Positions 27,885-36,207 of a stretch of 64,000 bases of DNA are shown in pieces. Position numbers and translations under genes: made by a program. Below the pieces are notes generated by a model, which saw only the letters and a list, made by a program, of their open reading frames with translations, was not told the DNA's origin and ran no database searches. Each line of letters begins with the position of its first letter. Position 1 is the first letter of the stretch. Source of the DNA: Lysobacterales bacterium (lineage in GTDB: Bacteria > Pseudomonadota > Gammaproteobacteria > Xanthomonadales > Xanthomonadaceae); NCBI GenBank assembly GCA_019510125.1, contig JAEKKX010000013.1:62001-126000 (forward strand). Direction: 5' to 3'.

Positions 27885-29024
27885 TTATGATTCGGCACGC
27901 GGCGCGGCGGCGGTCGCGCGGTAGGCGGACGGCGTCGTGCCGGTCAGCGCCTTGAACGTGCGGTTGAAACTGGTCTTGGCGCTGAAGCCGGCGTCGAAGG
28001 CGATCGCCAGCAGGTCGTCGGCGTCCCCGGGCTGCGCGAGCCGGCGACATACCTCGGCCACCCGCAGCCGGTTGATCGCGGTGTTGAAACTCACGCCCAG
28101 ACCCTCGTTGAGGGCGCGGGACAGGTAGGCCGTGTTGGTGCCGAGGTGGCGGGCCAGCCGATCGAGGCTCAGGCCGGGATCGCGCCACCAGCCGGCGGCC
28201 TCGGTCTGCGCCAGCCAGGCCTCGCCCTGCGCGGTCCAGTCGCGCCCGGGAGGCGGTGGTTCCGCGGCGCGCGCCGGCGCCAGCGGGTCCGCGTCGGGGG
28301 CCGCCCGGGGATGGGGATAGACGGTGTCCGCGTGCCGCCAGCCTTCCAGGCCGAGGTAGACCGTCAGCGCGGCGAAGAAGACGTAGAGCGGGAAGCGCTG
28401 GTAGTAGTCGAAGCCCAGCGCGTGGCTCAGCGCCTCGTAGGCCGCGTGCACCGGCCACGCCAGCGCGAACGCGACCAGCGCGTTGCGCAGCCAGGTCAGC
28501 CGGAACTCCTCGCGGTTGCTCAGGTGCGCGTCCAGCCAGTGCTGGTACGCCCGGTACGCCCGCCATGCCAGCGCCAGGTAGACCGCGAACGAGACCAGCC
28601 CGAGCACCGTCTCCGGCGTGTCGATCCACGGCACGTGCACGCGCGCGTCCCAGTCGTTCTTGAACGCCAGCGGCTGCGGGAACAGCACCGCGCGATAGCC
28701 GAACTGCAGCGCCGCCGGCAGCAGGTGCCAGCCCCAGCCGCGCGGCAGCGCGCCGGCGACGAGCGTGCGCACGTGCAGATACAGCAGCGGCCCGAACGCC
28801 AGGCCGAGGTCGAACGGCGCGAACGACAGCCACGGATAGGCGTCGTAGTAGCCGGCGAAGCCGAGCGCGTAGGGCATCAGCTTCAGCGCAAACGCCGCCA
28901 GCAGGCCGGCCAGCAGCCGATTGGCGACGGCGTTGTCGCGGGTGGACGCGAGCAGCGCCGCGACCGCCAGCCCGAAGCCGGCGGCGAGCGCGAGGGTCGT
29001 GCTCCAGGGGCCGAAGGCGGTCAT
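27885..29024 (-). CDS. membrane-bound AraC-family regulator
   Basis: A 379-residue protein with about seven hydrophobic spans in the first 230 residues (e.g. LALAAGFGLAVAALLAS, YVFFAALTVYLGL). A linker rich in Pro/Ala leads to a C-terminal AraC-type double helix-turn-helix (about 285-370: LSLDRLARHLGTNTAYLSRALNE, then AIAFDAGFSAKTSFNRTFKALTGTTPSAYR). The architecture suggests a sensor that reads a membrane signal and binds DNA. The S41 peptidase gene just downstream is a plausible target. Confidence 0.87.
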   Translation of the reverse strand: MTAFGPWSTTLALAAGFGLAVAALLASTRDNAVANRLLAGLLAAFALKLMPYALGFAGYYDAYPWLSFAPFDLGLAFGPLLYLHVRTLVAGALPRGWGWHLLPAALQFGYRAVLFPQPLAFKNDWDARVHVPWIDTPETVLGLVSFAVYLALAWRAYRAYQHWLDAHLSNREEFRLTWLRNALVAFALAWPVHAAYEALSHALGFDYYQRFPLYVFFAALTVYLGLEGWRHADTVYPHPRAAPDADPLAPARAAEPPPPGRDWTAQGEAWLAQTEAAGWWRDPGLSLDRLARHLGTNTAYLSRALNEGLGVSFNTAINRLRVAEVCRRLAQPGDADDLLAIAFDAGFSAKTSFNRTFKALTGTTPSAYRATAAAPRAES

Positions 29025-29052
29025 CGCGGTGCGCGGAATCGGGGGGATGCGC

Positions 29053-30033
29053 CTATTCGCTGTCGACGCCGGCGAGGTCCATCACCCACTTCGGCACTTC
29101 CGGTTCGCCGGCGTAGAACGTCCTGGGTTTCTTGTCCACCATCGCCCAGCGGTGCAGCCAGCTCGGGCCGTAGCGGCCGTGGTAGCCGTCGGGTCGCGCG
29201 TAGGCGGGATCGCGCATCGCCTCGTCGAGCGCGACGAAGCGATAGCCGCGTCGCTGGATGCCGCCGATCAGCGCAGTGTAGGCGTCGCCGTTGAGCGCGT
29301 TGGCGTGGATCAGCAGCACCTGCGGCAGCGCGTAACCCAGCAGCGCCTGCGACTGCGCCTCGTAGTAGTCGAGCTTGTTGAGCATGTACGGCACGTAGCC
29401 CAGGCGCAGGCGTTCGAGCAGCGCCGCGCGTTCGGGCGTGTCGGGCTGGCCGTCGAGCACGCGATCGTAGGCGAACGCCCACACCCATTCGCCGTTGTCC
29501 ACGGTCACCGGCGCCACCCGGTAGCCGTGCGCGCCGAGGAATTCGACGATCGCCTGCTTGTCGGCGTCGCTCTGCCCGGCGCGCAGGTAGGGATGGCGGA
29601 ACCAGCGCGGCGCGCGGCCGCGCTCGGCCATCATCGGCCGCAGCACGCGCTCGCCCTTCACGATCGCGTCCTCGAACGCGGGGATGCCGACGACGTGCAG
29701 GTCGACGTGGCCGTAGGTGTGGTTGCCGAGATCGGCGCCGAGGTCCAGCCAGTCGCGCAGCATCGCGACGCGCTCGGGCTGCACGACGCCGTCGCGCTCG
29801 AGCTTGTCCTCGTTGACGAAGCCGGTCACCGGCACGCCGGCCTGCTTCAACTGCGCGATCAGCGCCGCGTGGCCGCTGCGCAGGCGCGCCGGCGGCGTGC
29901 TGTCCATCCGCTGCCACGGCAGGTCGTCGATGGTGACCGCGATGCGACGGTCGGGCTCGGCGGCGCGGGCGGCGGCCATGGCGCAGCCAAGGACGGCGAA
30001 CAGCAGCGGGACGATCAGCGGGGCAATGCGCAT
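29053..30033 (-). CDS. secreted polysaccharide deacetylase family protein
   Basis: A 326-residue exported carbohydrate-esterase-4-like protein. A signal peptide (MRIAPLIVPLLFAVLGCAMAAARAAE) is followed by the catalytic Asp pair in IAVTIDDLPW and the metal-binding His pair in LGNHTYGHVDLH. Later come RHPYLRAG and LLIHANALNGD, the latter matching the family's final catalytic His. No chitin-binding module is present. Its peptidoglycan or chitin substrate is undetermined. The ATG at 30033 was chosen because it begins the signal peptide. Confidence 0.87.
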   Translation of the reverse strand: MRIAPLIVPLLFAVLGCAMAAARAAEPDRRIAVTIDDLPWQRMDSTPPARLRSGHAALIAQLKQAGVPVTGFVNEDKLERDGVVQPERVAMLRDWLDLGADLGNHTYGHVDLHVVGIPAFEDAIVKGERVLRPMMAERGRAPRWFRHPYLRAGQSDADKQAIVEFLGAHGYRVAPVTVDNGEWVWAFAYDRVLDGQPDTPERAALLERLRLGYVPYMLNKLDYYEAQSQALLGYALPQVLLIHANALNGDAYTALIGGIQRRGYRFVALDEAMRDPAYARPDGYHGRYGPSWLHRWAMVDKKPRTFYAGEPEVPKWVMDLAGVDSE

Positions 30034-30328
30034 CGCGGGGGAGGCTCCGGCAGGAGCGTCGGACTCTAGCGCAGCCGCGCGCGACCGGCGAATCGCGCGG
30101 CCGGCCATGCCGCGTCGACGCGACGCGAGCGTGCATCGCGGCGCGCGCAAACGCGACATGGCGGCGATGGCGGACAGTCTTCCGGGCGCGGGATTCCGGG
30201 GTTGCGACATCGGTCGCGTTCCGTGGCGGCAGGGCGCGCGCGGCTGTCCTGCGTGCGGACGCTTCGTCGTTTCCGTCGGGGTGTCGCAGGGGGCGACACA
30301 TCCTCCGAAACGATCGAGAACAAGGACC

Positions 30329-31336
30329 ATGACCAGACACGCCACGCTGTCGGCCGCCCTGTCGGCCGCCATCGCCTTCACCGCACTCGCCGGCCCCGCC
30401 CAGGCGAAGGAAGAGACCCTGCGCCACGTGCGCCTGTGCGACACGTCGTACTGCTACTACGCCTGGAACGTCGTCGATTCCGACGGCGACGGCGTCTGCG
30501 ACGCCGACGAACGCGTCGCCGGCACCGATCCGCACGATCCGGGCAGCCGCCCGTCGCCGGAGCTCGTCGCCACCCTCGTCGGCAAGCAGATGCTGCCGAG
30601 CTTCGAGTTCGGCCTCGGCAAGGTGATCCTGTATCCGGAGAAGCTGCAGGAGACGATCGAAGCCGGCGCGAAGGACCCGCTGGCCACGTTCCCGGTCGGC
30701 CAGCGCAAGGACGCGATGACCCGCCTGGGCCTGTCCGCCGAACTGATGGCCGAGCACGGCATCGAGGTCGGCGACGGCTTCACCCTGGCCCAGGAATTCG
30801 ACGCCAAGGGCGGTGCGCCGTACCGCCGCGTCGGCGGCATGGACATCAGCCTGATCAGCGCCGGAGACGACGACGACGGCGGCTGGGAACCGCTGACCTC
30901 GCCCGAAGTGAAGGAGATCTACAACTACGACGATGGCTCCACCGGCTACCTGCTGACCAACGGCGACTGGATCTACGACGGCGCCGACGGCCACGGCGTG
31001 CGCCAGGACAAGGACGGCAAGATCCTCGACGACTGGTACGTCAATCCCGATGCCGACACCGGCGCGGGCGGTCCGCCGACCGACGAGCAGTTCAAGGCCT
31101 GGGAGCGCGTGCACGGGGCGACGATCCTGACCGTGCAGGGGCACGAGCCGCCGACGTTCGATCCGGACGGCCTGCAGAAGCCGCGCGACCTGATCGTGCT
31201 GATCGATCCGGAATACGCCGACTACGGCGGGATCGTCCAGGACGCCCCCCGGGTCACCACGGCGCAGCCGGAGACGCGGCCGGACCTGCCGAATCCGCAG
31301 GTGCCGAGCGAGTGCGGCAAGTTCTGCGGCCGCTGA
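30329..31336 (+). CDS. secreted protein with calcium-binding-type motif, unknown
   Basis: A 335-residue exported protein. It has a signal peptide (MTRHATLSAALSAAIAFTALAGPAQAK), then an Asp-rich loop VVDSDGDGVCDADERVAGTDP that matches thrombospondin type 3/EF-hand-like calcium motifs. The remainder is acidic with no known fold. Cys pairs (CDTSYCYY and ECGKFCGR) at both ends suggest disulfides. AAGGA at 30322-30326 sets the start. The upstream 295 nt holds no other feature I could find. It is not obviously part of an operon. Confidence 0.7.
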   Translation: MTRHATLSAALSAAIAFTALAGPAQAKEETLRHVRLCDTSYCYYAWNVVDSDGDGVCDADERVAGTDPHDPGSRPSPELVATLVGKQMLPSFEFGLGKVILYPEKLQETIEAGAKDPLATFPVGQRKDAMTRLGLSAELMAEHGIEVGDGFTLAQEFDAKGGAPYRRVGGMDISLISAGDDDDGGWEPLTSPEVKEIYNYDDGSTGYLLTNGDWIYDGADGHGVRQDKDGKILDDWYVNPDADTGAGGPPTDEQFKAWERVHGATILTVQGHEPPTFDPDGLQKPRDLIVLIDPEYADYGGIVQDAPRVTTAQPETRPDLPNPQVPSECGKFCGR

Positions 31337-31450
31337 GTCGCACCCGCGCTTCCACCCGAACGGCGGCTTCGCGGCCGCCGTTCGTGCGTGCGGGGATGCG
31401 GGAGCGCCGGCGTCCGCGGATGCGCAGCGCGGTCGCGGCTCCGGCCGCGG

Positions 31451-32461
31451 TTACAGCAGCGGGACGTCCTTCTCCGCGGTCGGGAAGCCGAACGACTCGC
31501 GCATCTTGCGCATGCTCGCCGGCATCGGCGGGCGGGCGATCCCGCGCTCGCGCAGCCAGTGCTGGCACTTGCGCTGCCATTCCGCTGTCTGCGGGCTGCC
31601 CGGATGCCAGTAGATGTTCTCGACGATGGGCATGGCGTCGACGTAGACCGGCTTGCCGTCCTTGCCGTACCTGACCCAGGCGAAGCCGTCCGCCGGCGCG
31701 TCCGACTGCGGCAGCGGCGTGCCCTTGGCGTCGGTCGGCGCGAGCGCGGTGCCGCGGACCTTCTTGGTCGGGTCGGCGCCGTGCTGCAGCAGCCAGTAGG
31801 TCTGCTCGAAGCCGCCGCGGCCCGAATACCATTCCAGCGGCGAGCCCGGGAAAACCGACGGATCGTTGACCTTCGCGCCGCGCTCGATCAGCAGCTTCAC
31901 GTTCCGCCACTGGTTCTGGTGCAGGAAGGCGACGAACGTGAGCGGTTCGTCGTTGGTGTTGACCGTGTTCGGGTCGCCGCCGTGGTCGAGCAGCAGCTTC
32001 AGGTAGATCGGGTCCTCGGCCTGTGCCGCGTAGACCAGCGCGTTGTTGTAGCGGAACTTGTGGCTTTCGGTGCCGTCGTCGTAGCGCTTGTCGATGCGCT
32101 CGGGACGGCGGGCGTTGGGGTCGGCGCCGTTCTCCAGCATCGCCTTCAGTCCCGCCGGATTTTCGGTGTAGACCGGCCAGGCGACCAGCGGCATGCCCTC
32201 GCCCATCTCGCCCTTGGCGAAGATCGTGTCCGGATCGACGTGCTCGTCGCGCATCAGCCGGCGGATGGTGTCGGCCTCGCCATGCTCGGCGGCGATCGCC
32301 AGATCCAGCGCCTTGCCGTCGAAGTAGCGCTCGGCGGCATGCTGCGATCGGCTGGCGTCGTTGGCCGCGGGGAGCGGGCCGAAGCAGGCGCAGAGGCCCA
32401 GGCTGAGGGCGATCGCGGCGGCCCAGCGAGGCGTCGCCCGGCGAACGGCGGACGGAAACAT
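31451..32461 (-). CDS. ankyrin-repeat lipoprotein, candidate immunity protein
   Basis: A 336-residue exported protein with a likely lipobox (LSLGLCAC). Ankyrin-type repeats follow (LDLAIAAEHGEADTIRRLMRD, GLKAMLENGADPNARRPE, PIYLKLLLDHGGDPNTVN, NVKLLIERGAKVND). It starts 124 nt from the lipase-XVIPCD effector, on the opposite strand. Effectors of this kind act in the periplasm, and their immunity proteins are commonly periplasmic lipoproteins, so this is a natural candidate. The role is inferred from context, not proven. Confidence 0.7.
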   Translation of the reverse strand: MFPSAVRRATPRWAAAIALSLGLCACFGPLPAANDASRSQHAAERYFDGKALDLAIAAEHGEADTIRRLMRDEHVDPDTIFAKGEMGEGMPLVAWPVYTENPAGLKAMLENGADPNARRPERIDKRYDDGTESHKFRYNNALVYAAQAEDPIYLKLLLDHGGDPNTVNTNDEPLTFVAFLHQNQWRNVKLLIERGAKVNDPSVFPGSPLEWYSGRGGFEQTYWLLQHGADPTKKVRGTALAPTDAKGTPLPQSDAPADGFAWVRYGKDGKPVYVDAMPIVENIYWHPGSPQTAEWQRKCQHWLRERGIARPPMPASMRKMRESFGFPTAEKDVPLL

Positions 32462-32585
32462 GGCGGCATCGGTTCGGGGGATGCCCCTTGATAGCAGAAA
32501 ACCGGAGGGGGCGGTATCGGGACGGCTTGTGGCCCGGAAGCGGCTTTGCGAGGATGGTGAACCACGCGTTCAGGGAATCGAAGCC

Positions 32586-35006
32586 ATGACCGAGCCCACT
32601 CGGGAGAGCGTCCGCGCCGAGCGCGAGGCACAGGAGAAGCTGGTGTCCGATCTGCGCGCCGCCGGGGAGGGCGGGCGCGCCGACCGGCTGGCCGGCGGTT
32701 ACCACGCGCAGCGGATGGCCGACCTCGCCGCGGACGTCTACGTCTCCGCGCGCGGGGAAGGCAAGCCGCCCGTGGGCTGGACCCGCGCCAGCGAGCATCC
32801 GGAGATGCTGCAGGCGCTCGCGCCCGGGCTCGATCGTCGCCAGATCGACGACATGCTGCATCCGCAGGGGTCGGGCTACCGTGCCGAGGTCTACCTGCCG
32901 GACAAGTCGGTGCTCGGTCCCGACGCGAAGCCGGTGCTGGTGTTCAAGGGCTCGACCGGCATGATCGTCGATCCTTCGGCCCCCGGCGGCAAGCGCGAGA
33001 GCGCGGCCGAGGATTTCCTGGCCAACAACGTCCCGCAGGGACTGGGCCTGAAGACCGATTACTACGATCGCGCGATGGACGCCGCGACCCGACTGAAAGG
33101 CGTGCAGGGCTTCCAGTTCGAGATCGCCGGCCATTCGCTGGGCGGCGGCATGGCCTCGGCGGCCGGCGCGGTCACCGGCGTGGAGACCACCACGTTCAAC
33201 GCCGCCGGCCTGCACGCGAACACCGCGAAGCGCTACGCCGACGAGCACGGCCTGCAGGTCTACGACACGAAGCGCAACGTCCATGCCTACCAGGTCGGCG
33301 GCGAGATGCTGACCGACGGCCAGACCGGCATCCAGAAGCTCGACGCGGCGCGCCGCGCCGAGGCCGGGCGGCTGGCCAACGACGTCACCTCGCTGATGGC
33401 CCAGCCCGGCGCGCGCGAGTTCGTGTCCGGCAAGCTCGCGACGATGCTGCCGGCGGACGCGCAGAAGTCGGCGATGGGCGCGATCGACTACCTGTCGACC
33501 CACTCCGGCAACCAGGCGCTGAAGCACCTGCCGACCGCCGCGGGCGAGCTGCAGCCGCTGCTGTCGCCGAAGACCCGCGACGAGCAGGGCCGGCTGGTGA
33601 ACCGTCCCGACCAGATGGCGCTGAGCGAGCTCGGCGCCTACGCCGGCCCGCTGACCGACGTGCTGAGCGCGACCGCGATGAGCGCGCGCGTCGGCCGCAA
33701 CGTCGGCGAAGTGGTGAAGGCGCAGGGCCAGGCGACCGAACAGGGCCTGCACGTCGTCGGCCAGGGCCTGAACTACACCGCGCAGATGCACGGGCAGGCC
33801 AACGCCTTCGTCACCGGCACCACCGGCAAGGTGGTGAGCAGCAGCGTCAGCGCGACCGGCGAGCTGACCGCGCAGGTGCGGCTGCAGGCGGGCAACCTGT
33901 CGGCCGGCATCGACCACGTGCAGGGCAAAGCCCAGGAAACCGCCACGTCGTGGACCGCCAGCGCGATGCGCTGGGCGGCGAAGGTGCTGCCCGACGACGC
34001 GGAGAAGTGGGTCGGCCGGCAGGCGCAGGGCATCGAGAGCTACGGCAAGCAGGCGCTGCAGCACAACGAACAGCAGGCGCGCCAGGCGCAGGACGCCGCG
34101 CGGCGCGACGCCACCGGCATCCGCCAGGGCGCGCAGGGCCTGGCCGGCCGGATCGACCACGGCGCCACGGTCCTCGCCGACGCCCAGCGCGAAGGCGGCC
34201 GACAGGCCGGCGCGTGGCTGCAGCAGGGCGCCGACGGCGCGGGCCACACGATCCGCGGCGTCACCGACAAGGCGCCGCTGGCCGGCACCGTGGTCGGCGG
34301 AACGGTGGGCGGCCTGGGGTCCACCGTCGCCACCCACCTGCCGGTGAACGTGCAGAACACGGTCAATCTCTACAACACGATCACCGTGCTGCAGAACGGC
34401 AAGCAGGTCGCAGGCGAGGCGGTGTTCCGCCACGGCATGGTCGGCTCGGTCATCCCCAGCCTCGACGCTTCGGTGCAGCAGCAGGAGCAGGCGGCGCGCA
34501 AGGCGCTGGCCGCGCATCCGCAGCATCCCGACGCGCAGGCGCCCGCCACGCGCGCGCCCGAGGGCGTCGCACCGCCGCGCGCGCCGGTGACGCCGATCTC
34601 GACCCCGCCGCTGCTCGACGATCCCGCGCATCCCAGCCACGCGCTGTTCCGCGATGCGCAGAAGGGCGTGCACGCCATCGACCAGCGCTTCAACCGCGCG
34701 CCGGACGCCGGCAGCGACCGGCTCGCGGGCGCGCTGACCGCCGAAGCGCACAGCGCCGGCTTCACCCAGATCGGCCGGGTCGAGCTCAGCCGCGACGCGA
34801 GCCGCATCTTCGCCGTCGATACGCCCGACCCCAACGCCGCGCACCAGCGCGTCGCCTACACCGGCGTGCAGCAGGGCATCCAGCAACCGCTCGCGGTCAG
34901 CACCGAGCAGGTGGATCGCGCCAACGCGCGCCTCGCCGAAGCGCCGGCGCAGCAGCCGACCCAGCAGCAGGGCGAACCCGCGCGCGGCACGCCGAAGGTC
35001 GCCTGA
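32586..35006 (+). CDS. lipase-domain XVIPCD effector (antibacterial T4SS type)
   Basis: An 806-residue protein. The N-terminal lipase-like domain (about 40-260) has GHSLGGGMAS with nucleophile Ser184. A long Ala/Gln-rich middle (about 380-640) resembles coiled or membrane-associating segments. The C-terminal region (about 676-806: LLDDPAHPSHALFRDAQKG, LAGALTAEAHSAGFTQIGRVELS, IFAVDTPDPNAAHQRVAY, Gln-rich end) matches the XVIPCD domain. In Xanthomonadales that domain directs effectors to the VirD4 coupling protein of the bacteria-killing type IV secretion system. No signal peptide is present. The secretion machinery is not in this window. Confidence 0.85.
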   Translation: MTEPTRESVRAEREAQEKLVSDLRAAGEGGRADRLAGGYHAQRMADLAADVYVSARGEGKPPVGWTRASEHPEMLQALAPGLDRRQIDDMLHPQGSGYRAEVYLPDKSVLGPDAKPVLVFKGSTGMIVDPSAPGGKRESAAEDFLANNVPQGLGLKTDYYDRAMDAATRLKGVQGFQFEIAGHSLGGGMASAAGAVTGVETTTFNAAGLHANTAKRYADEHGLQVYDTKRNVHAYQVGGEMLTDGQTGIQKLDAARRAEAGRLANDVTSLMAQPGAREFVSGKLATMLPADAQKSAMGAIDYLSTHSGNQALKHLPTAAGELQPLLSPKTRDEQGRLVNRPDQMALSELGAYAGPLTDVLSATAMSARVGRNVGEVVKAQGQATEQGLHVVGQGLNYTAQMHGQANAFVTGTTGKVVSSSVSATGELTAQVRLQAGNLSAGIDHVQGKAQETATSWTASAMRWAAKVLPDDAEKWVGRQAQGIESYGKQALQHNEQQARQAQDAARRDATGIRQGAQGLAGRIDHGATVLADAQREGGRQAGAWLQQGADGAGHTIRGVTDKAPLAGTVVGGTVGGLGSTVATHLPVNVQNTVNLYNTITVLQNGKQVAGEAVFRHGMVGSVIPSLDASVQQQEQAARKALAAHPQHPDAQAPATRAPEGVAPPRAPVTPISTPPLLDDPAHPSHALFRDAQKGVHAIDQRFNRAPDAGSDRLAGALTAEAHSAGFTQIGRVELSRDASRIFAVDTPDPNAAHQRVAYTGVQQGIQQPLAVSTEQVDRANARLAEAPAQQPTQQQGEPARGTPKVA

Positions 35007-35115
35007 TCCGCGGCCGCCGCCGCCCGTCGCCCGCGGCGTTCGATCCGGCGGCGCGGCGGCGGGCGTGCGGGCGTCCCCTCCCGTTATCGCAACCCGACCC
35101 GACTCGGAACAGACG

Positions 35116-36159
35116 ATGAAAAGACTGTGTTCGGCGCTGCTGTTGTCGGCGACCCTGTTGCTCCCCGCGATCGCCGCCGGCGACGAGGGCGAGGAGCGCA
35201 TCCAGCTCCGCATGCAGTCCCTGAAGGCTTTCGGGCTCGGCCAGCATGCGGAACTCGAACGGATGTTCGAGCAGGCCCGCACCCGGCAGACGCGCACTTC
35301 GAGCGGCGTGTGGGCCCTGACGATCCTCGACGACGGGCTCGACAACGCCTTCAACGCCGACCCGCGCAACGACGCGCTGTGGGCGCAGCGCGAAGCGCGC
35401 GTGCGGGCCTGGCAGGAGGCATACCCGACATCGGCCGCGGCCAGCCTGGCGCAGGCCAGGCTGCTGCTGTCCCGCGCCTGGCGCTATCGCGGCGACGGTT
35501 ACGTCGGCACGGTGAAGGCGGAAGACTGGGCGCCTTTCCACGACTACGTCGACCGCGCGCGCGCCTACCTGGAGGCGCACAAGGCGGTCGCCTCCGTCGA
35601 TCCGCGCTGGTACGACTACATGGAGGACATCGCCCGATACCAGCAGTGGCCGAAGGAGAAGTTCGCCGCGCTGGTGGACGAAGGACTGTCGCGCCATCCG
35701 ACCTACTACCCGCTGTACTTCACCGGCGTGGACTACCACCTGCCGAAATGGGGCGGCAGCGCCGAGGAGGTGGAGGCGTTCGCCCGCGCGGCGGTGGCGC
35801 GCTCGCGGAAGACCGAGGGCGAAGGCATGTACGCGCGCATCTACTGGGTCGTCGCCGGCTCGCAGTACGGCGACGACCTCGTCAGCGACTCCCGGGTCGA
35901 CTGGCCGATGATGAAGCGCGGGATGCACGACGTGCTGGCCCGCTATCCCGATCCGTGGAACCTCAACAATTTCGCGCAGTTCGCGTGCGCCGCGGGCGAT
36001 CGCGAGGAGACCGCGGCGCTGATGCGCCGGCTGGGCGACGAACCCGATCCGCAGGTGTGGACCACGCCCGGCCAGTTCGAACGCTGCCGCGACGGCGACA
36101 TCGGTCTGCCCAAGGCGCGGCCGCGCAAGGCCGCGCCCGTGCGCACCACCCGCGGCTGA
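35116..36159 (+). CDS. exported DUF4034-like protein, second candidate immunity gene
   Basis: A 347-residue exported protein. It has a signal peptide (MKRLCSALLLSATLLLPAIAA), then a helical repeat-like body resembling DUF4034 proteins (LERMFEQARTRQTRTSSGVW, DNAFNADPRNDALWAQREAR, AYPTSAAASLAQARLLLSRAWRYRG). It lies 109 nt downstream of the XVIPCD effector on the same strand. An effector-immunity pair often has this order, so it could be the immunity protein in place of, or in addition to, the ankyrin lipoprotein. The biochemical role is unknown. Confidence 0.65.
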   Translation: MKRLCSALLLSATLLLPAIAAGDEGEERIQLRMQSLKAFGLGQHAELERMFEQARTRQTRTSSGVWALTILDDGLDNAFNADPRNDALWAQREARVRAWQEAYPTSAAASLAQARLLLSRAWRYRGDGYVGTVKAEDWAPFHDYVDRARAYLEAHKAVASVDPRWYDYMEDIARYQQWPKEKFAALVDEGLSRHPTYYPLYFTGVDYHLPKWGGSAEEVEAFARAAVARSRKTEGEGMYARIYWVVAGSQYGDDLVSDSRVDWPMMKRGMHDVLARYPDPWNLNNFAQFACAAGDREETAALMRRLGDEPDPQVWTTPGQFERCRDGDIGLPKARPRKAAPVRTTRG

Positions 36160-36207
36160 GCGGCGCGCCGGCGGCGCTCGCCGGCGCGCGCCCGGAGATC
36201 AGCGCAC

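Noticed and set aside
31254..35369. A very long minus-strand frame opposite the effector and its neighbours
   Set aside because: It has Arg/Ala/Val-rich low-complexity translation and no domain or ribosome site. It is the antisense of clear coding sequences in high-GC DNA.
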